Source: Paraburkholderia aromaticivorans
GTDB lineage: Bacteria > Pseudomonadota > Gammaproteobacteria > Burkholderiales > Burkholderiaceae
Assembly: GCF_012689525.1 (NCBI RefSeq)
Contig: NZ_CP051516.1
Coordinates: 558,001-622,000 of the forward strand
Direction: 5' to 3'
Length of the DNA stretch: 64,000 nucleotides
Shown here: positions 19,303-28,613 of the stretch, one piece after another
Layout: every line of letters starts with the position of its first letter
Position numbering within the stretch: the stretch's first letter is position 1
Program-made: the position numbers and the translations under genes
Notes under the pieces: model-generated
What the model was told of the DNA's origin: nothing
Seen by the model: the letters and a program-made list of their open reading frames with translations, nothing else
Databases searched by the model: none

Positions 19303-19985
19303 GAGGGTTGAAAGAGTTCGAGGATGCGCCAGCCTTTGGCTTGCGCATGGGCACGCAATGTGTCGTCCGGATTGGTCGCGATCGGGTCCGTGACTTTTTC
19401 GAGCAGCGGAATGTCGTTGTGCGAATCGCTATAGAAATAGCTGCGCTCGAAGTCGCTCCACGTCTTGCCGAGCGAGGCGAGCCACGCTTCGGTGCGCACG
19501 ATCTTGCCTTCCTTGTAGCTCGGCGTGCCGGTGGGGCGGCCGGTGTACGGCGAATGCGGCTCGCCGTCGACGGTTTCCGCTTCGCAGGCGATCAGCGCGT
19601 CGACGCCGAATGCCTGAGCGATCGGGCGGGTGATGAATTCGTTGGTGGCGGTGACCACGCAGCACAGGTCGCCGGCTTCGCGGTGCTGCTTCACCAGCTC
19701 CAGCGCGACGGGGAAAATCGCCGGCTTGATGACTTCGTGCATGTACTGCGCGTGAAGGTCGGCGAGCTGCGCGCGCGTGTACTTCGAAAGCGGCGTGAGC
19801 ATCGCGATCAGATAGGCGTGAATGTCGAGCTTGCCGGCTTTGTAGTCGGCAAAAAAGCGGTCGTTTTCACGGGCGAAATTTTCGGCGTCGACCATGCCCT
19901 GTTTCACCATGAAGCGGCCCCATTCGTGGTCGCTGTCGGTGGGGATGAGCGTGTGGTCGAGATCGAAGAGTGCGAGGTTAGCCAT
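19299..19985 (-). CDS. HAD-superfamily subfamily IB phosphatase
   Basis: Predicted small-molecule phosphatase related to phosphoserine phosphatase. The 228-residue product has the nucleophile motif FDLDHTLIPTDSD at the N-terminus, VVTATNEFITRPIA (motif II, about residue 110), and YFYSDSHNDIPLLEKV (motif IV, about residue 185). The substrate is not evident. It overlaps hda upstream by 8 bases and pcnB downstream by 4, which indicates translational coupling. Confidence 0.88.
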   Translation of the reverse strand: MANLALFDLDHTLIPTDSDHEWGRFMVKQGMVDAENFARENDRFFADYKAGKLDIHAYLIAMLTPLSKYTRAQLADLHAQYMHEVIKPAIFPVALELVKQHREAGDLCCVVTATNEFITRPIAQAFGVDALIACEAETVDGEPHSPYTGRPTGTPSYKEGKIVRTEAWLASLGKTWSDFERSYFYSDSHNDIPLLEKVTDPIATNPDDTLRAHAQAKGWRILELFQPS

Positions 19986-20739
19986 GGGGGCCTATTTTAC
20001 TTGAAGCGGCGGACGACGCGGATGAGGCCGGCCCGGCGCGCCGTTCTTCGGCGTCGGGCGAAGCCAGCATGGTACGCAACAGCGGCAGCGTGACCGCGCG
20101 TTTCTGTTCGAGCGAGAAGCGGTCGAGCGCGTCGAGCAGCGCCATCAGACTGGGCATATCGCGGCGAAAATGCGTGAGCAGGTAGGCCGGCACGTCGTCG
20201 GCGAGCATGATGCCGCGCTCGCGCGCCGCGTGTTTCAGCACCGCGGCCTTGCCTTCGTCCGGCAGCGGCGCGAGATGGAACACGAGACCCCAGCCGAGCC
20301 GCGTGCGCAAATCCTCGCGCACCGTCATGCCGATGGGCGGCGCGTTGCCCGCGGCGACCAGCGCGCTGGTGGGATGCGCGCGCACTTCGTTGAACAGGTT
20401 GAAGACGGCGATCTGCTGCGCGGCCGACAGGCCGTCGCAATCGTCGATTGCATAGAGTGCGACGCGCGGGTCGAAGCTGAACGCGGCGAGACTGCTCTGC
20501 GGGCCGGCGAAACGCGCGTGCCCCGGCGACGCTTCGTGCACGAGCGCCTGCAGCAGATGCGTGCGGCCGCTGCCGGACTCGCCCCAGAGGTAGAAGGTGC
20601 GATCGGCGACCGGCCCGGCGGCGAGCGCGTTCTCGAGCTCGCGCAGGCGCGTGACCAGCTCGGCGTTGGCGCCGGCGAAGAAATTGTCGAATGTCGATGG
20701 CGGCGGGGTGCCGAGATCGAGCGTCAGTTGACGAAGCAC
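19978..20739 (-). CDS. hda: DnaA regulatory inactivator Hda
   Basis: AAA+ protein that, with the DNA-loaded beta clamp, stimulates hydrolysis of DnaA-bound ATP and prevents re-initiation. The N-terminus LRQLTLDLGTPPPSTFDNFF includes the QLTLDL clamp-binding motif. Next comes a Walker A-like YLWGESGSGRTHLLQAL, with Arg in place of the usual Lys, and AIDDCDGLSAAQ as Walker B. I chose the GTG at 20739 (253 aa), which puts the clamp motif at the N-terminus as in the family; an ATG 12 codons upstream (20775) is possible. Confidence 0.9.
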   Translation of the reverse strand: MLRQLTLDLGTPPPSTFDNFFAGANAELVTRLRELENALAAGPVADRTFYLWGESGSGRTHLLQALVHEASPGHARFAGPQSSLAAFSFDPRVALYAIDDCDGLSAAQQIAVFNLFNEVRAHPTSALVAAGNAPPIGMTVREDLRTRLGWGLVFHLAPLPDEGKAAVLKHAARERGIMLADDVPAYLLTHFRRDMPSLMALLDALDRFSLEQKRAVTLPLLRTMLASPDAEERRAGPASSASSAASSKIGPHG

Positions 20740-20811
20740 AGTAGGTGAATGCCGAAAATGAGGCTTGGGCCGCAAATGGCCGTATGACGGGCCGAAATAG
20801 TCAAGGACGAG

Positions 20812-21888
20812 TCAGTTGTTATAGAGCGTGCTCGTTAGATAGCTTTGCCGCAACTCGCGCACGGCGACCGACAGAATCGCGCTGACCGGCAACGCCAGCA
20901 AGACGCCGAAAAAGCCGAACAGCTGGCCGAACGCGAGCAACGCGAAAATCACCGCGAGCGGGTGCAGGCCGATCCGTTCACCGACAAGGCGCGGCGTGAG
21001 AAAAAAGCTCTCCAGGATCTGGCCGACACCATAAATTACCGCGACCGCGCCGAAGCCGTACCAGTCGCCGAATTGCAGCAGCGCCGCGAGCAGCGCCAGC
21101 GCGAGGCCGGTTGCAAAGCCGATGTACGGGATGAACACCGCGAGCCCCGTAAAAATACCGACCGGCAACGCGATCTCGAAGCGCGCGATGGTCAACGCCA
21201 CCGCGTAAAACACCGCCAGCACGCCCATCACGAGCAACTGGCCACGCAAGTATTGCGACAGCATCTGGTCCATGTCACGCGCGAGCTGCAGCGTCTTGTC
21301 GAGCCAGCGGCGCGGCACGACGCTCTGTGTGCGGGCGAGCATGCGGTTCCAGTCGTACAACAAATAGAACAGCACGAGCGGCACCAGCACGAAGTTGCCG
21401 ACCACGGCCATCATCACGTTGCTACTCGTGCGGAGATAGGTCCACGCGTAAAGCGCAACGGTTTGCGCGCTGCCTTCCAGTTGCCCCATGACGAGATCGC
21501 GGATGCTGGCGAAATCGAGCGAATCGGCGAGTCCCAGCATGGCCAGCTTGGGTTGCAGCCAGGCGTTCACGTGTGCAAAGAATACAGGCACCTGTTGCTT
21601 GAGTTGCGGCGCTTCTTTCTGGATGACAGCCAGAACCAGCAGCACGAGCAGCGTCATCACGAGCGTGAACAGCAGCATCATCAGCAAGGCGGCCAGACTG
21701 CGCGGCACGCGCCGGCGCACCATCCACGCCACGCCCGGCTGCAGAATGTACGCGAGAATCGCGCCGAGCAGAAACGGCGTGAGGACCGGACTCAGCAGCC
21801 AGAGCAGAATGCCGACACCCAGCGCGATAGCCAGCCAGATGAAGGCGCGGCGCTGAACAGGCGTCAGTATCGAGGAGTTCTCTTGCAA
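20812..21888 (-). CDS. AI-2E family / PerM-type membrane permease
   Basis: Polytopic inner-membrane protein of the AI-2 exporter superfamily. The 358-residue product has about eight hydrophobic segments, including WLAIALGVGILLWLLSPVL near the N-terminus and GVGQILESFFLTPRLVGERI near the C-terminus; the latter is characteristic of this family. Substrate is unknown; AI-2 transport is only an annotation tradition. It lies immediately upstream of hda, as in many proteobacteria, and is divergent from purM. Confidence 0.85.
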   Translation of the reverse strand: MQENSSILTPVQRRAFIWLAIALGVGILLWLLSPVLTPFLLGAILAYILQPGVAWMVRRRVPRSLAALLMMLLFTLVMTLLVLLVLAVIQKEAPQLKQQVPVFFAHVNAWLQPKLAMLGLADSLDFASIRDLVMGQLEGSAQTVALYAWTYLRTSSNVMMAVVGNFVLVPLVLFYLLYDWNRMLARTQSVVPRRWLDKTLQLARDMDQMLSQYLRGQLLVMGVLAVFYAVALTIARFEIALPVGIFTGLAVFIPYIGFATGLALALLAALLQFGDWYGFGAVAVIYGVGQILESFFLTPRLVGERIGLHPLAVIFALLAFGQLFGFFGVLLALPVSAILSVAVRELRQSYLTSTLYNN

Positions 21889-21960
21889 GTTTGTTTCCCA
21901 GGTGTCGTCGCGACCGGATCAGTCAGGATGATTCAAATTCCAGCCAGCGGGCCGGCATCG

Positions 21961-21979
21961 GGTAAAATCGCATTTTACC
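21961..21979 (+). promoter_or_regulatory. Palindrome over the purM -10 region
   Basis: Perfect 8-base arms, ggtaaaat at 21961-21968 and attttacc at 21972-21979, with a 3-base centre. It ends 19 bases before the purM ATG and contains TAAAAT, a good -10 hexamer. It could be an operator or simply a symmetric promoter. It does not match the E. coli PurR consensus. Confidence 0.4.
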
Positions 21980-21998
21980 GACCTTCGAGCTCTTCCCC

Positions 21999-23066
21999 AT
22001 GAATCAACCGAAATCCGCCCCGAATTCAACTGATTCGGCCCAAGGTCTGTCGTATCGCGACGCCGGCGTGGACATCGACGCGGGCGACGCGCTTGTCGAC
22101 GCGATCAAGCCCTTTGCCAAAAAGACGATGCGCGACGGCGTGCTGGGTGGCATCGGCGGGTTCGGCGCGCTGTTCGAAGTGCCGAAGAAGTATAAGGAGC
22201 CGGTGCTGGTGTCCGGCACCGACGGCGTCGGCACCAAGCTGCGTCTCGCCTTTCAACTGAACAAACACGACACCGTTGGCCAGGATCTGGTGGCCATGAG
22301 TGTGAACGACATTCTCGTGCAGGGCGCCGAGCCGCTGTTCTTCCTCGATTATTTCGCCTGCGGCAAGCTGGACGTGAGCACGGCGGCAACGGTCGTGAAG
22401 GGTATCGCGCATGGCTGCGAACTGTCGGGCTGCGCGCTGATCGGCGGCGAGACGGCGGAAATGCCGGGCATGTACCCCGACGGCGAGTACGATCTGGCCG
22501 GTTTCGCGGTCGGCGCGGTTGAAAAGAGCAAGATTATCGACGGTAGCACCATCGCCCCCGGCGACATCGTGCTGGGTCTGGCTTCGAGCGGCATCCATTC
22601 GAACGGGTTTTCGCTGGTGCGCAAGATCATCGAGCGCGCGCAGCCGGATCTGAACGCGGATTTCGACGGCCGGTCGCTCGCTGATGCGCTGATGGCGCCT
22701 ACGCATATTTATGTGAAGCCGTTGCTGGCGCTGATGCAGCAGATCGCCGTCAAGGGCATGGCGCACATCACCGGTGGTGGCCTGGTCGAGAATATTCCGC
22801 GCGTGTTGCGTGAAGGCCTGACGGCTGAGCTGGACCATCGTGGCTGGCCGTTGCCGCCGCTGTTCTCGTGGCTGCAAAAGCATGGTGGCGTGGCGGATGC
22901 GGAAATGCATCGCGTGTTCAACTGCGGTATTGGCATGGCGGTGGTCGTGTCGGCTGCGGATGCTGATGCGGCGATCGGTTCGCTGTCGGCAGCCGGCGAG
23001 CAAGTCTGGAAGATCGGCGTGATTCGCGACAGCGCGGCCGGTGAAGCTCAGACTGTAGTGGTCTAA
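21999..23066 (+). CDS. purM: Phosphoribosylformylglycinamidine cyclo-ligase (AIR synthetase)
   Basis: Fifth step of purine synthesis: ATP-dependent closure of FGAM to aminoimidazole ribotide. The 355-residue product has [14 protein letters not shown] at the N-terminus, [16 protein letters not shown], the [21 protein letters not shown] motif (split here only by length limits in description), and [17 protein letters not shown]. It is monocistronic by position, facing the convergent miaA. Confidence 0.98.
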   Translation: MNQPKSAPNSTDSAQGLSYRDAGVDIDAGDALVDAIKPFAKKTMRDGVLGGIGGFGALFEVPKKYKEPVLVSGTDGVGTKLRLAFQLNKHDTVGQDLVAMSVNDILVQGAEPLFFLDYFACGKLDVSTAATVVKGIAHGCELSGCALIGGETAEMPGMYPDGEYDLAGFAVGAVEKSKIIDGSTIAPGDIVLGLASSGIHSNGFSLVRKIIERAQPDLNADFDGRSLADALMAPTHIYVKPLLALMQQIAVKGMAHITGGGLVENIPRVLREGLTAELDHRGWPLPPLFSWLQKHGGVADAEMHRVFNCGIGMAVVVSAADADAAIGSLSAAGEQVWKIGVIRDSAAGEAQTVVV

Positions 23067-23081
23067 AGCAAAAGCTTTTGG

Positions 23082-23121
23082 GACCCGCGTGGTGTGAGAA
23101 TAGTCTTCACCTCGCGGGTTC
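23082..23121. terminator. Hairpin between convergent purM and miaA
   Basis: gacccgcg and cgcgggttc arms bracket an inner pairing of ggtg with cacc, giving an interrupted stem of about 14 base pairs. There is no clear T run on either strand, so it is only a probable transcript end for one or both genes. Confidence 0.4.
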
Positions 23122-23138
23122 AAAACTTCGCAGCAATC

Positions 23139-24098
23139 TCAAAGCAACGCCTCAATCGCTTCAAGCACCCGCGCCGTCGCGTGCGGATCGCAGCAATCCA
23201 CCACCACCCGCTCTGTCATGCTTCGCAGCCATGTGAGCTGTCGCTTGCACAACTGCCGCGTCGCAAAGACGCCTTTGTCGCGCATGGTCGAATAATCGAC
23301 CGCGCCATCCAGATACTCCCAGACTTGCCGGTAGCCCACGCAACGCATGGACGGCATCTCGGGCAATAAGTCGCCGCGTTCGCGCAACTTCACCACTTCA
23401 TCGACGAAACCGCCGGCCAGCATCGCATCGAAGCGCTTCTCGATGCGCGCATGCAGCACGCTGCGGTCGGACGGCTCCAGCGCAATGGGCACGAAGCGCC
23501 ACGCGGCCGCGGAGTCATCCTGACGGGCGGGCGCGGCCAGCAAGGTGGACATGGCCTGTCCAGTCAGCACGAAAACTTCGAGCGCCCGCTGAATCCGCTG
23601 CGAATCGTTCGGCGCCAGTCGCGCAGCCGTTATGGGGTCGATCGCGGCAAGCCGCGCATGCAGGGCCGGCCAGCCTTCGCGGGCGGCGTCGGCATCGAGC
23701 GTGGCGCGCACATCCGCGTCGGCGGCGGGCAGATCGTTGAGCCCTTGCGTGAGCGCCTTGTAGTACAGCATGGTCCCGCCGACCAGCAGCGGCAGCCGCC
23801 CGCGCGCGTGGATTTCGCCGGTGAGCCGCAAGGTGTCGGCGCGAAATTGCGCGGCGGAATAGGCGTCGGTGGGATCGACGATATCGATCAGATGATGCGG
23901 CGCCACCGCGCGTTCTTCAGCGGTCGGCTTGGCCGTGCCGATGTCCATCTCGCGATAGACCAGCGCTGAATCGACACTGATGATTTCCACCGGACGCCGC
24001 ACGGCGAGCGCCAGCGCCGCAGCGGTTTTGCCGGACGCGGTCGGGCCGAGCAGGCACGGGATCGGCGTGGGCGTGCGCGACGTCATGTGCGCGGTCAT
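23139..24098 (-). CDS. miaA: tRNA dimethylallyltransferase
   Basis: Adds a dimethylallyl group to A37 of tRNAs reading UNN codons. The 319-residue product has the P-loop [34 protein letters not shown], the [19 protein letters not shown] segment and [11 protein letters not shown], all MiaA signatures. I use the ATG at 24098; another ATG four codons later is possible. It lies 33 bases after mutL on the same strand; mutL-miaA pairing is common in proteobacteria. Confidence 0.96.
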   Translation of the reverse strand: MTAHMTSRTPTPIPCLLGPTASGKTAAALALAVRRPVEIISVDSALVYREMDIGTAKPTAEERAVAPHHLIDIVDPTDAYSAAQFRADTLRLTGEIHARGRLPLLVGGTMLYYKALTQGLNDLPAADADVRATLDADAAREGWPALHARLAAIDPITAARLAPNDSQRIQRALEVFVLTGQAMSTLLAAPARQDDSAAAWRFVPIALEPSDRSVLHARIEKRFDAMLAGGFVDEVVKLRERGDLLPEMPSMRCVGYRQVWEYLDGAVDYSTMRDKGVFATRQLCKRQLTWLRSMTERVVVDCCDPHATARVLEAIEALL

Positions 24099-24131
24099 GG
24101 GCAAGCGGGTACGCGTCGAAGCAGCGTCACG

Positions 24132-26192
24132 TCATTGACCGCGCATGAACAGCCGATCGAGATCGGACAGCGTCAATTGATACCACGTGGGACGCCCGTG
24201 ATTGCATTGATCGGCGCGCTCGGTGGCTTCCATCTGACGCAGCAGCGCGTTCATTTCATCGAGCGTCAGACGACGGTTCGCGCGCACCGCGTGATGGCAG
24301 GCGAGCGTGCCGAGCAGTTCGTGCTGACGCTCGGTCAACACGCGTGAGCCGCCGAACGCATGCAGGTCGGACAGGACCGCGCGCGCCAGCACTTGCAGAT
24401 CGGCGTCTTTCAGCAGCGCCGGCACGGCGCGGATCGCGAGCGTGGTGGGCGACAGCACGGCGAGGTCGAAACCGAGCGCGTCGAGCGTGTCGCGCTCTTC
24501 TTCCACGGTGCCGATCTCGATCGGGTCGGCCTGCATCGATTGCGGGATCAGCAGCGGCTGCACGGCAATCGTGCGATCGGCCAGTGCGTTCTTGAACTGC
24601 TCGTACAGAATGCGCTCGTGCGCGGCGTGCATGTCGACGATCACCAGACCGTGCGCGTTCTGCGCCAGCACATAGATGCCATGGATCTGGCCGAGCGCGA
24701 AGCCGAGCGGTTGCTCGTCGGCGGCATGGAAAGCGGGCGCCGGGTAGGGCGCGGACGCGTTGTACGGCGACGGTGATTCGGCGGCCGAATCGCGCGCCTC
24801 GAACAGCGTGGCGCCTTCCGCTGTACCGGCGTTGGTGTCTTTGCGGCCGAAGAGCGCGTCGTAAAACGCGAGCGGTTGCGCGACCGGCAGCGTGCCTTGC
24901 GTCATGCGCGCCTGGCGCATCCACGTGTTGCCCGGCTGGCCTTGCTGCGACGATCCGAAGCCGCCGCTTGATGCTCCGCCGAAGCCGCCGCCGAAGCCGC
25001 CTGCGCCGTTGCCCGCACCAAAACTGGCGCCGCCGCCCGCGCCAGCCAGCGGCGTCGCGCCGAACGAAGCCGGTCCGCCGGCCGTGGGCTCCAGATGCGC
25101 CGCATGGCCGCCCGCCGTCGTTTCCGGCGATGCGCCCGCATGCCGCGCCAACGCGCGCTGCACGGCGTGGAAGACGAACTGATGGATCGAGCGCGAATCG
25201 CGAAACCGCACTTCGATCTTCGACGGATGCACGTTCACATCGACCGCTTCAGGCGGCAGATCGAGGAACAGCACATAGGACGGATAGCGCTCGCCGTGCA
25301 AGACATCTTCATAAGCGGCGCGCACGGCGTGCGTGAGCAGCTTGTCGCGCACAAAGCGGCCGTTGACGAAAAAATACTGCTGATCGGCCCGCCCGCGGCT
25401 CGCGGTCGGCAGACCCGCGCAACCATATACGGCAAGCGGTCCGGCGGATTCGTCGAGCGGCAGATGGGCCGTCGCGAACGTATCGCCGAGAATCTTTGCG
25501 ACCCGCACAGGCGGTTCGCTGGCGTTCCAGTGTTCGACCGCCTTGCCGTTATGCAGCACCGAAATCGCGACATCCGGCCGCGCTAGCGCCGCGCGGCGGA
25601 TCTGTTCGAGACAATGGCCGAGTTCGGTCTGCTCGCTCTTCAAAAACTTGCGGCGCGCCGGCGTATTGAAGTACAACTCGCGGACTTCGATCGTGGTGCC
25701 CTGAGTGCCCGCCGCCGGGCTCAGCACGCCGGTTTCCGCATCCACCCGCACCGCGTGTGCCGCGTCGGCCGTGCGGCTCGTGATGGTCATCTGCGCGACC
25801 GAGGCGATCGAGGCCAGTGCCTCGCCTCGAAACCCCAGCGTAGCGACGGCTTCCAACTCGGCGAGCGAGCGGATTTTGCTGGTCGCATGACGCATCAGCG
25901 CTAGCGCGAGTTCGTTTTCGGGAATGCCGCAGCCGTCGTCGGTGATCGAGATGCGCTTGACGCCGCCTTCGTCGAGCAGGATGCGCAGCGACTGCGCGCC
26001 CGCATCGAGTGCATTTTCCAGCAGTTCCTTGACGACCGAGGCCGGCCGCTCGACCACTTCGCCGGCGGCGATCTGGCTGATCAACTGATCGGGAAGGGGC
26101 TGGATCGCGCGTAACGGGCGTGGGGCGGGCGCGGCGGCGGAAATCGCGGCCGCGGCGTCGAGGCCGGCAGGCGTTTCGGAGAATTCGGACAT
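24132..26192 (-). CDS. mutL: DNA mismatch repair protein MutL
   Basis: Couples MutS mismatch recognition to strand incision. The 686-residue product has the N-terminal GHKL ATPase (IAAGEVVERPASVVKELLEN, then DDGCGI, GFRGEALASI). Next comes a long linker, very rich in Gly around residues 385-425. The C-terminal domain carries DMHAAHERILYE, which matches the endonuclease motif DQHA(x)2E(x)4E with Met for Gln. ACHHAVRANR and CNHGRP, the usual accompanying metal-site motifs, are also present. This suggests an endonuclease-type MutL rather than the E. coli type. Confidence 0.96.
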   Translation of the reverse strand: MSEFSETPAGLDAAAAISAAAPAPRPLRAIQPLPDQLISQIAAGEVVERPASVVKELLENALDAGAQSLRILLDEGGVKRISITDDGCGIPENELALALMRHATSKIRSLAELEAVATLGFRGEALASIASVAQMTITSRTADAAHAVRVDAETGVLSPAAGTQGTTIEVRELYFNTPARRKFLKSEQTELGHCLEQIRRAALARPDVAISVLHNGKAVEHWNASEPPVRVAKILGDTFATAHLPLDESAGPLAVYGCAGLPTASRGRADQQYFFVNGRFVRDKLLTHAVRAAYEDVLHGERYPSYVLFLDLPPEAVDVNVHPSKIEVRFRDSRSIHQFVFHAVQRALARHAGASPETTAGGHAAHLEPTAGGPASFGATPLAGAGGGASFGAGNGAGGFGGGFGGASSGGFGSSQQGQPGNTWMRQARMTQGTLPVAQPLAFYDALFGRKDTNAGTAEGATLFEARDSAAESPSPYNASAPYPAPAFHAADEQPLGFALGQIHGIYVLAQNAHGLVIVDMHAAHERILYEQFKNALADRTIAVQPLLIPQSMQADPIEIGTVEEERDTLDALGFDLAVLSPTTLAIRAVPALLKDADLQVLARAVLSDLHAFGGSRVLTERQHELLGTLACHHAVRANRRLTLDEMNALLRQMEATERADQCNHGRPTWYQLTLSDLDRLFMRGQ

Positions 26193-26398
26193 GGCGAAAT
26201 TATAGCGATTCGGCGCGGCAAGCCTGCAGCGCGCGTAAGCGCACGCACGCGAGGGAGATTTTTAATTGCGGCCGGGCACTTTCTGTATCATGACGCGGTC
26301 AATTTCCGGCGGCGAGTGAGCGCTTGCCGCCATCGCCAACAGGCCTGTTCACACGGCTGTTCTTGCCATCGTCATATTCGCTTCATAAAGGATTCTCT

Positions 26399-27070
26399 TT
26401 GGACACGTTGCTACATTTCGTCAACCTTGTCTTGCATATCGACAAGTTCCTCGGAGACTTCATTCATGTATACGGCGCCTGGGTCTACGCAGTGCTGTTT
26501 CTGATCGTGTTCTGCGAAACCGGGCTGGTCATCCTGCCGTTTCTGCCGGGCGATTCGCTGCTGTTCATCGGCGGCGCGTTGTGCGCGAGTCACGAAATGA
26601 ACCTCGGTCTTTTAATCGTGCTGCTGCTGGTAGCGGCGATCGGCGGCAATACCGTCAACTACATGATCGGGCGGGCTATCGGGCCGCGAGTGTTCAACTC
26701 GCACATTCCCATACTGGAGCGCTTTCTTGATCGTGCCGCCTTGCAGAAGACGCATAACTTCTACGAGAAGCACGGCGGCAAGACCATCGTACTGGCGCGC
26801 TTCATTCCTGTCGTGCGTACCTTCGCGCCGTTCGTGGCGGGCGCTTCGGCAATGACGGTGAGCCGCTTCCAGTTATTTAACGTTCTCAGCGCGTTTCTTT
26901 GGGTGTTGTTGCTGACATTGTTGGGATATGCATTCGGCAATGTTCCGCTGCTGCGTGACCATCTGAATGTTATCGCGCTGGTCGGGATTGGCGCGGCGGT
27001 GGTGCCGCTCGTGCTCGGCGCACTGTGGAAGATGGTGCGCAAGAACGCGTCCAACGCAGCGAACCGCTGA
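26399..27070 (+). CDS. DedA family membrane protein
   Basis: Inner-membrane protein of the DedA/SNARE-associated family, implicated in lipid carrier recycling and membrane homeostasis. The 223-residue product has several membrane segments and the signatures FCETGLVILPFLPGDSLLF and ARFIPVVRTFAPFVAGAS. I chose the TTG at 26399 because it has aaagga about 6 bases upstream and matches the family N-terminus (xDTLLHFVNLVLHIDKFL). The open frame begins at 26324, but its extension is not hydrophobic or family-like. It ends before a strong terminator. Confidence 0.88.
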   Translation: MDTLLHFVNLVLHIDKFLGDFIHVYGAWVYAVLFLIVFCETGLVILPFLPGDSLLFIGGALCASHEMNLGLLIVLLLVAAIGGNTVNYMIGRAIGPRVFNSHIPILERFLDRAALQKTHNFYEKHGGKTIVLARFIPVVRTFAPFVAGASAMTVSRFQLFNVLSAFLWVLLLTLLGYAFGNVPLLRDHLNVIALVGIGAAVVPLVLGALWKMVRKNASNAANR

Positions 27071-27098
27071 CAGTCGAGCCTGGTCTAGCTAAATGAAC

Positions 27099-27127
27099 AA
27101 CGGCGTCGCGAATCTCGCGACGCCGTT
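27099..27127 (+). terminator. Intrinsic terminator between dedA and mscS-type gene
   Basis: Perfect 13-base arms, aacggcgtcgcga at 27099-27111 and tcgcgacgccgtt at 27115-27127, with a 3-base loop, followed by tcgttt. It lies 28 bases after the dedA-family stop and about 70 bases from the convergent channel gene. Confidence 0.75.
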
Positions 27128-27199
27128 TCGTTTGGTACTTCTGAATCTCGTCGATTTAACAATTGACCGTGCGGCGAGAGCCGCGTCGCGCGACGATGT

Positions 27200-28012
27200 T
27201 CAGGTCACCACACGCGGCGCCAGCGGCGTTTCCGGCGTCGGGTAGCCGGCTTCCTTGAACGTCTGGATGATCGCGCGATTGGTGTCGAAGTAGACCTGCC
27301 AATAGTGCTCATTGCTCGTGTAAGGCCGCACGCAAAGCAGGGGGCCTTCCGGCGTGAAGCTCAGCACTTCAATGTCCGGCGCGGGACTCTCGGCCACATT
27401 CGAAATCTGCGTGACGGCCGCCTTTAACCGGTTCATCGCGTCGGTCGGATCGACGCCGTTGGCGATCTTCGCCGTGAGCTCAACGCGCCGCACGGGCAGG
27501 ATGCTGTAGTTCGAGATCGTGTCGGAAAAGATCTTGTTGTTGCCGACGATGGCCGTGACGTTGTCCGGCGTCACGATGGTCGTGCCGAACAGACCCAACT
27601 CCGAAACCGTGCCGGTGACGCCGCCCGCGGTGACGAAATCGCCGACCTTGAACGGGCGCAATACCTGCATGAATACGCCCGCCGCGAAGTGGGCAAGCAG
27701 GCCGCCCCAGGCGGTGCCGATGGCGAGGCCCAAGCCGGCGAGCAGCGCGGCGAACGACGTCGTCTGGACACCGAACACCTGCAGGATCGCCAGGATCAGC
27801 AGCAGGTTCAGCAGTGCGCCGAGAATTGAGCCGAGGTAATGCGCCAGCGTGGGATCGACCCGGCCGTTGCGCGCCAGCACCTTGCGCAGTAAGCCGGTGA
27901 TCAGGCCGATGAGCCAACGGCCGACGATCCAAAGAACGATCGCCCCGACGACCTTGGTGCCGAGGTCGATGCCTCGGGTCATGATGAAGACGCGTACGGT
28001 TTCGAGATCCAA
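27200..28012 (-). CDS. Small-conductance mechanosensitive channel (MscS family)
   Basis: Releases solutes on hypo-osmotic shock. The 270-residue product has three N-terminal membrane segments ending in the pore helix LAGLGLAIGTAWGGLLAHFAAG, described here by its Gly/Ala pattern at about residues 85-105. The beta domain follows (VLRPFKVGDFVTAGGVTGTV) and then TIVTPDNVTAIVGNNKIF. I chose the TTG at 28012 because it has acgaggaac upstream and gives a normal length; the frame opens at 28333 with Arg-rich sequence that is unlikely to be translated. Confidence 0.88.
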   Translation of the reverse strand: MDLETVRVFIMTRGIDLGTKVVGAIVLWIVGRWLIGLITGLLRKVLARNGRVDPTLAHYLGSILGALLNLLLILAILQVFGVQTTSFAALLAGLGLAIGTAWGGLLAHFAAGVFMQVLRPFKVGDFVTAGGVTGTVSELGLFGTTIVTPDNVTAIVGNNKIFSDTISNYSILPVRRVELTAKIANGVDPTDAMNRLKAAVTQISNVAESPAPDIEVLSFTPEGPLLCVRPYTSNEHYWQVYFDTNRAIIQTFKEAGYPTPETPLAPRVVT

Positions 28013-28247
28013 GATGTTCCTCGTTGGGTGAGTTGCCTTCGACTGATTGAACAGCGGTGGTGCAATACAGCGAGCCAATGCTCGGCGACGGGCGCAAACG
28101 GTAACTCGGGGTAACACTCGGTCTTCGGAAGTTATAGGCGACGGCGCGGGCATCCGCAAGGACCGTTCCAGTTGCTCATCTGGCGTATCTGGCGGGAAAA
28201 GCAGGCGGTTCGGCGGACGCGTTCGATGAGATGGCGCTTGCCGTGCC

Positions 28248-28613
28248 TTACATCGGCAGATTCGATTTCGAATACGGCGAAGTGTGGATGACGAGCGCTT
28301 TGCCGGTACTGACTTTCGCGCCGCGCGCGACACAACGCCACGTGAAAGCGGCGATGATCGCGAGCAGGTACGCGCCGCCGCGCTCGAAGAAGGCAGTCGA
28401 TGTGCTGAACTGACCGTAGCGGCTCTGCGAGTCGGCGAACACTAAAAAGGTCAGCGCGGCATCGAGAAGGAATGCGACCGATGCCAGCGCGGCGAATATA
28501 TGCGAGCCATTGAGCGAAGCGCCGGGGATCAGGCGATTGCACAGGTGACAGACGGCCAGCACGAAGGCAAGCAAAGCCAGGTTCGAGAACAGGTCGAACA
28601 GAAAGTTGGTCAT
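28248..28613 (-). CDS. Small integral membrane protein, function unknown
   Basis: Not recognised. The 121-residue product from the ATG at 28613 has about three hydrophobic segments: FSNLALLAFVLAVCHLC, IFAALASVAFLLDAALTFLVF and YLLAIIAAFTWRC. It has a short polar tail. No ribosome site is obvious; the frame extends to 28706, but that stretch is polar. A run of three evenly spaced GCGGGAAA repeats lies 165-220 bases upstream. Confidence 0.55.
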   Translation of the reverse strand: MTNFLFDLFSNLALLAFVLAVCHLCNRLIPGASLNGSHIFAALASVAFLLDAALTFLVFADSQSRYGQFSTSTAFFERGGAYLLAIIAAFTWRCVARGAKVSTGKALVIHTSPYSKSNLPM

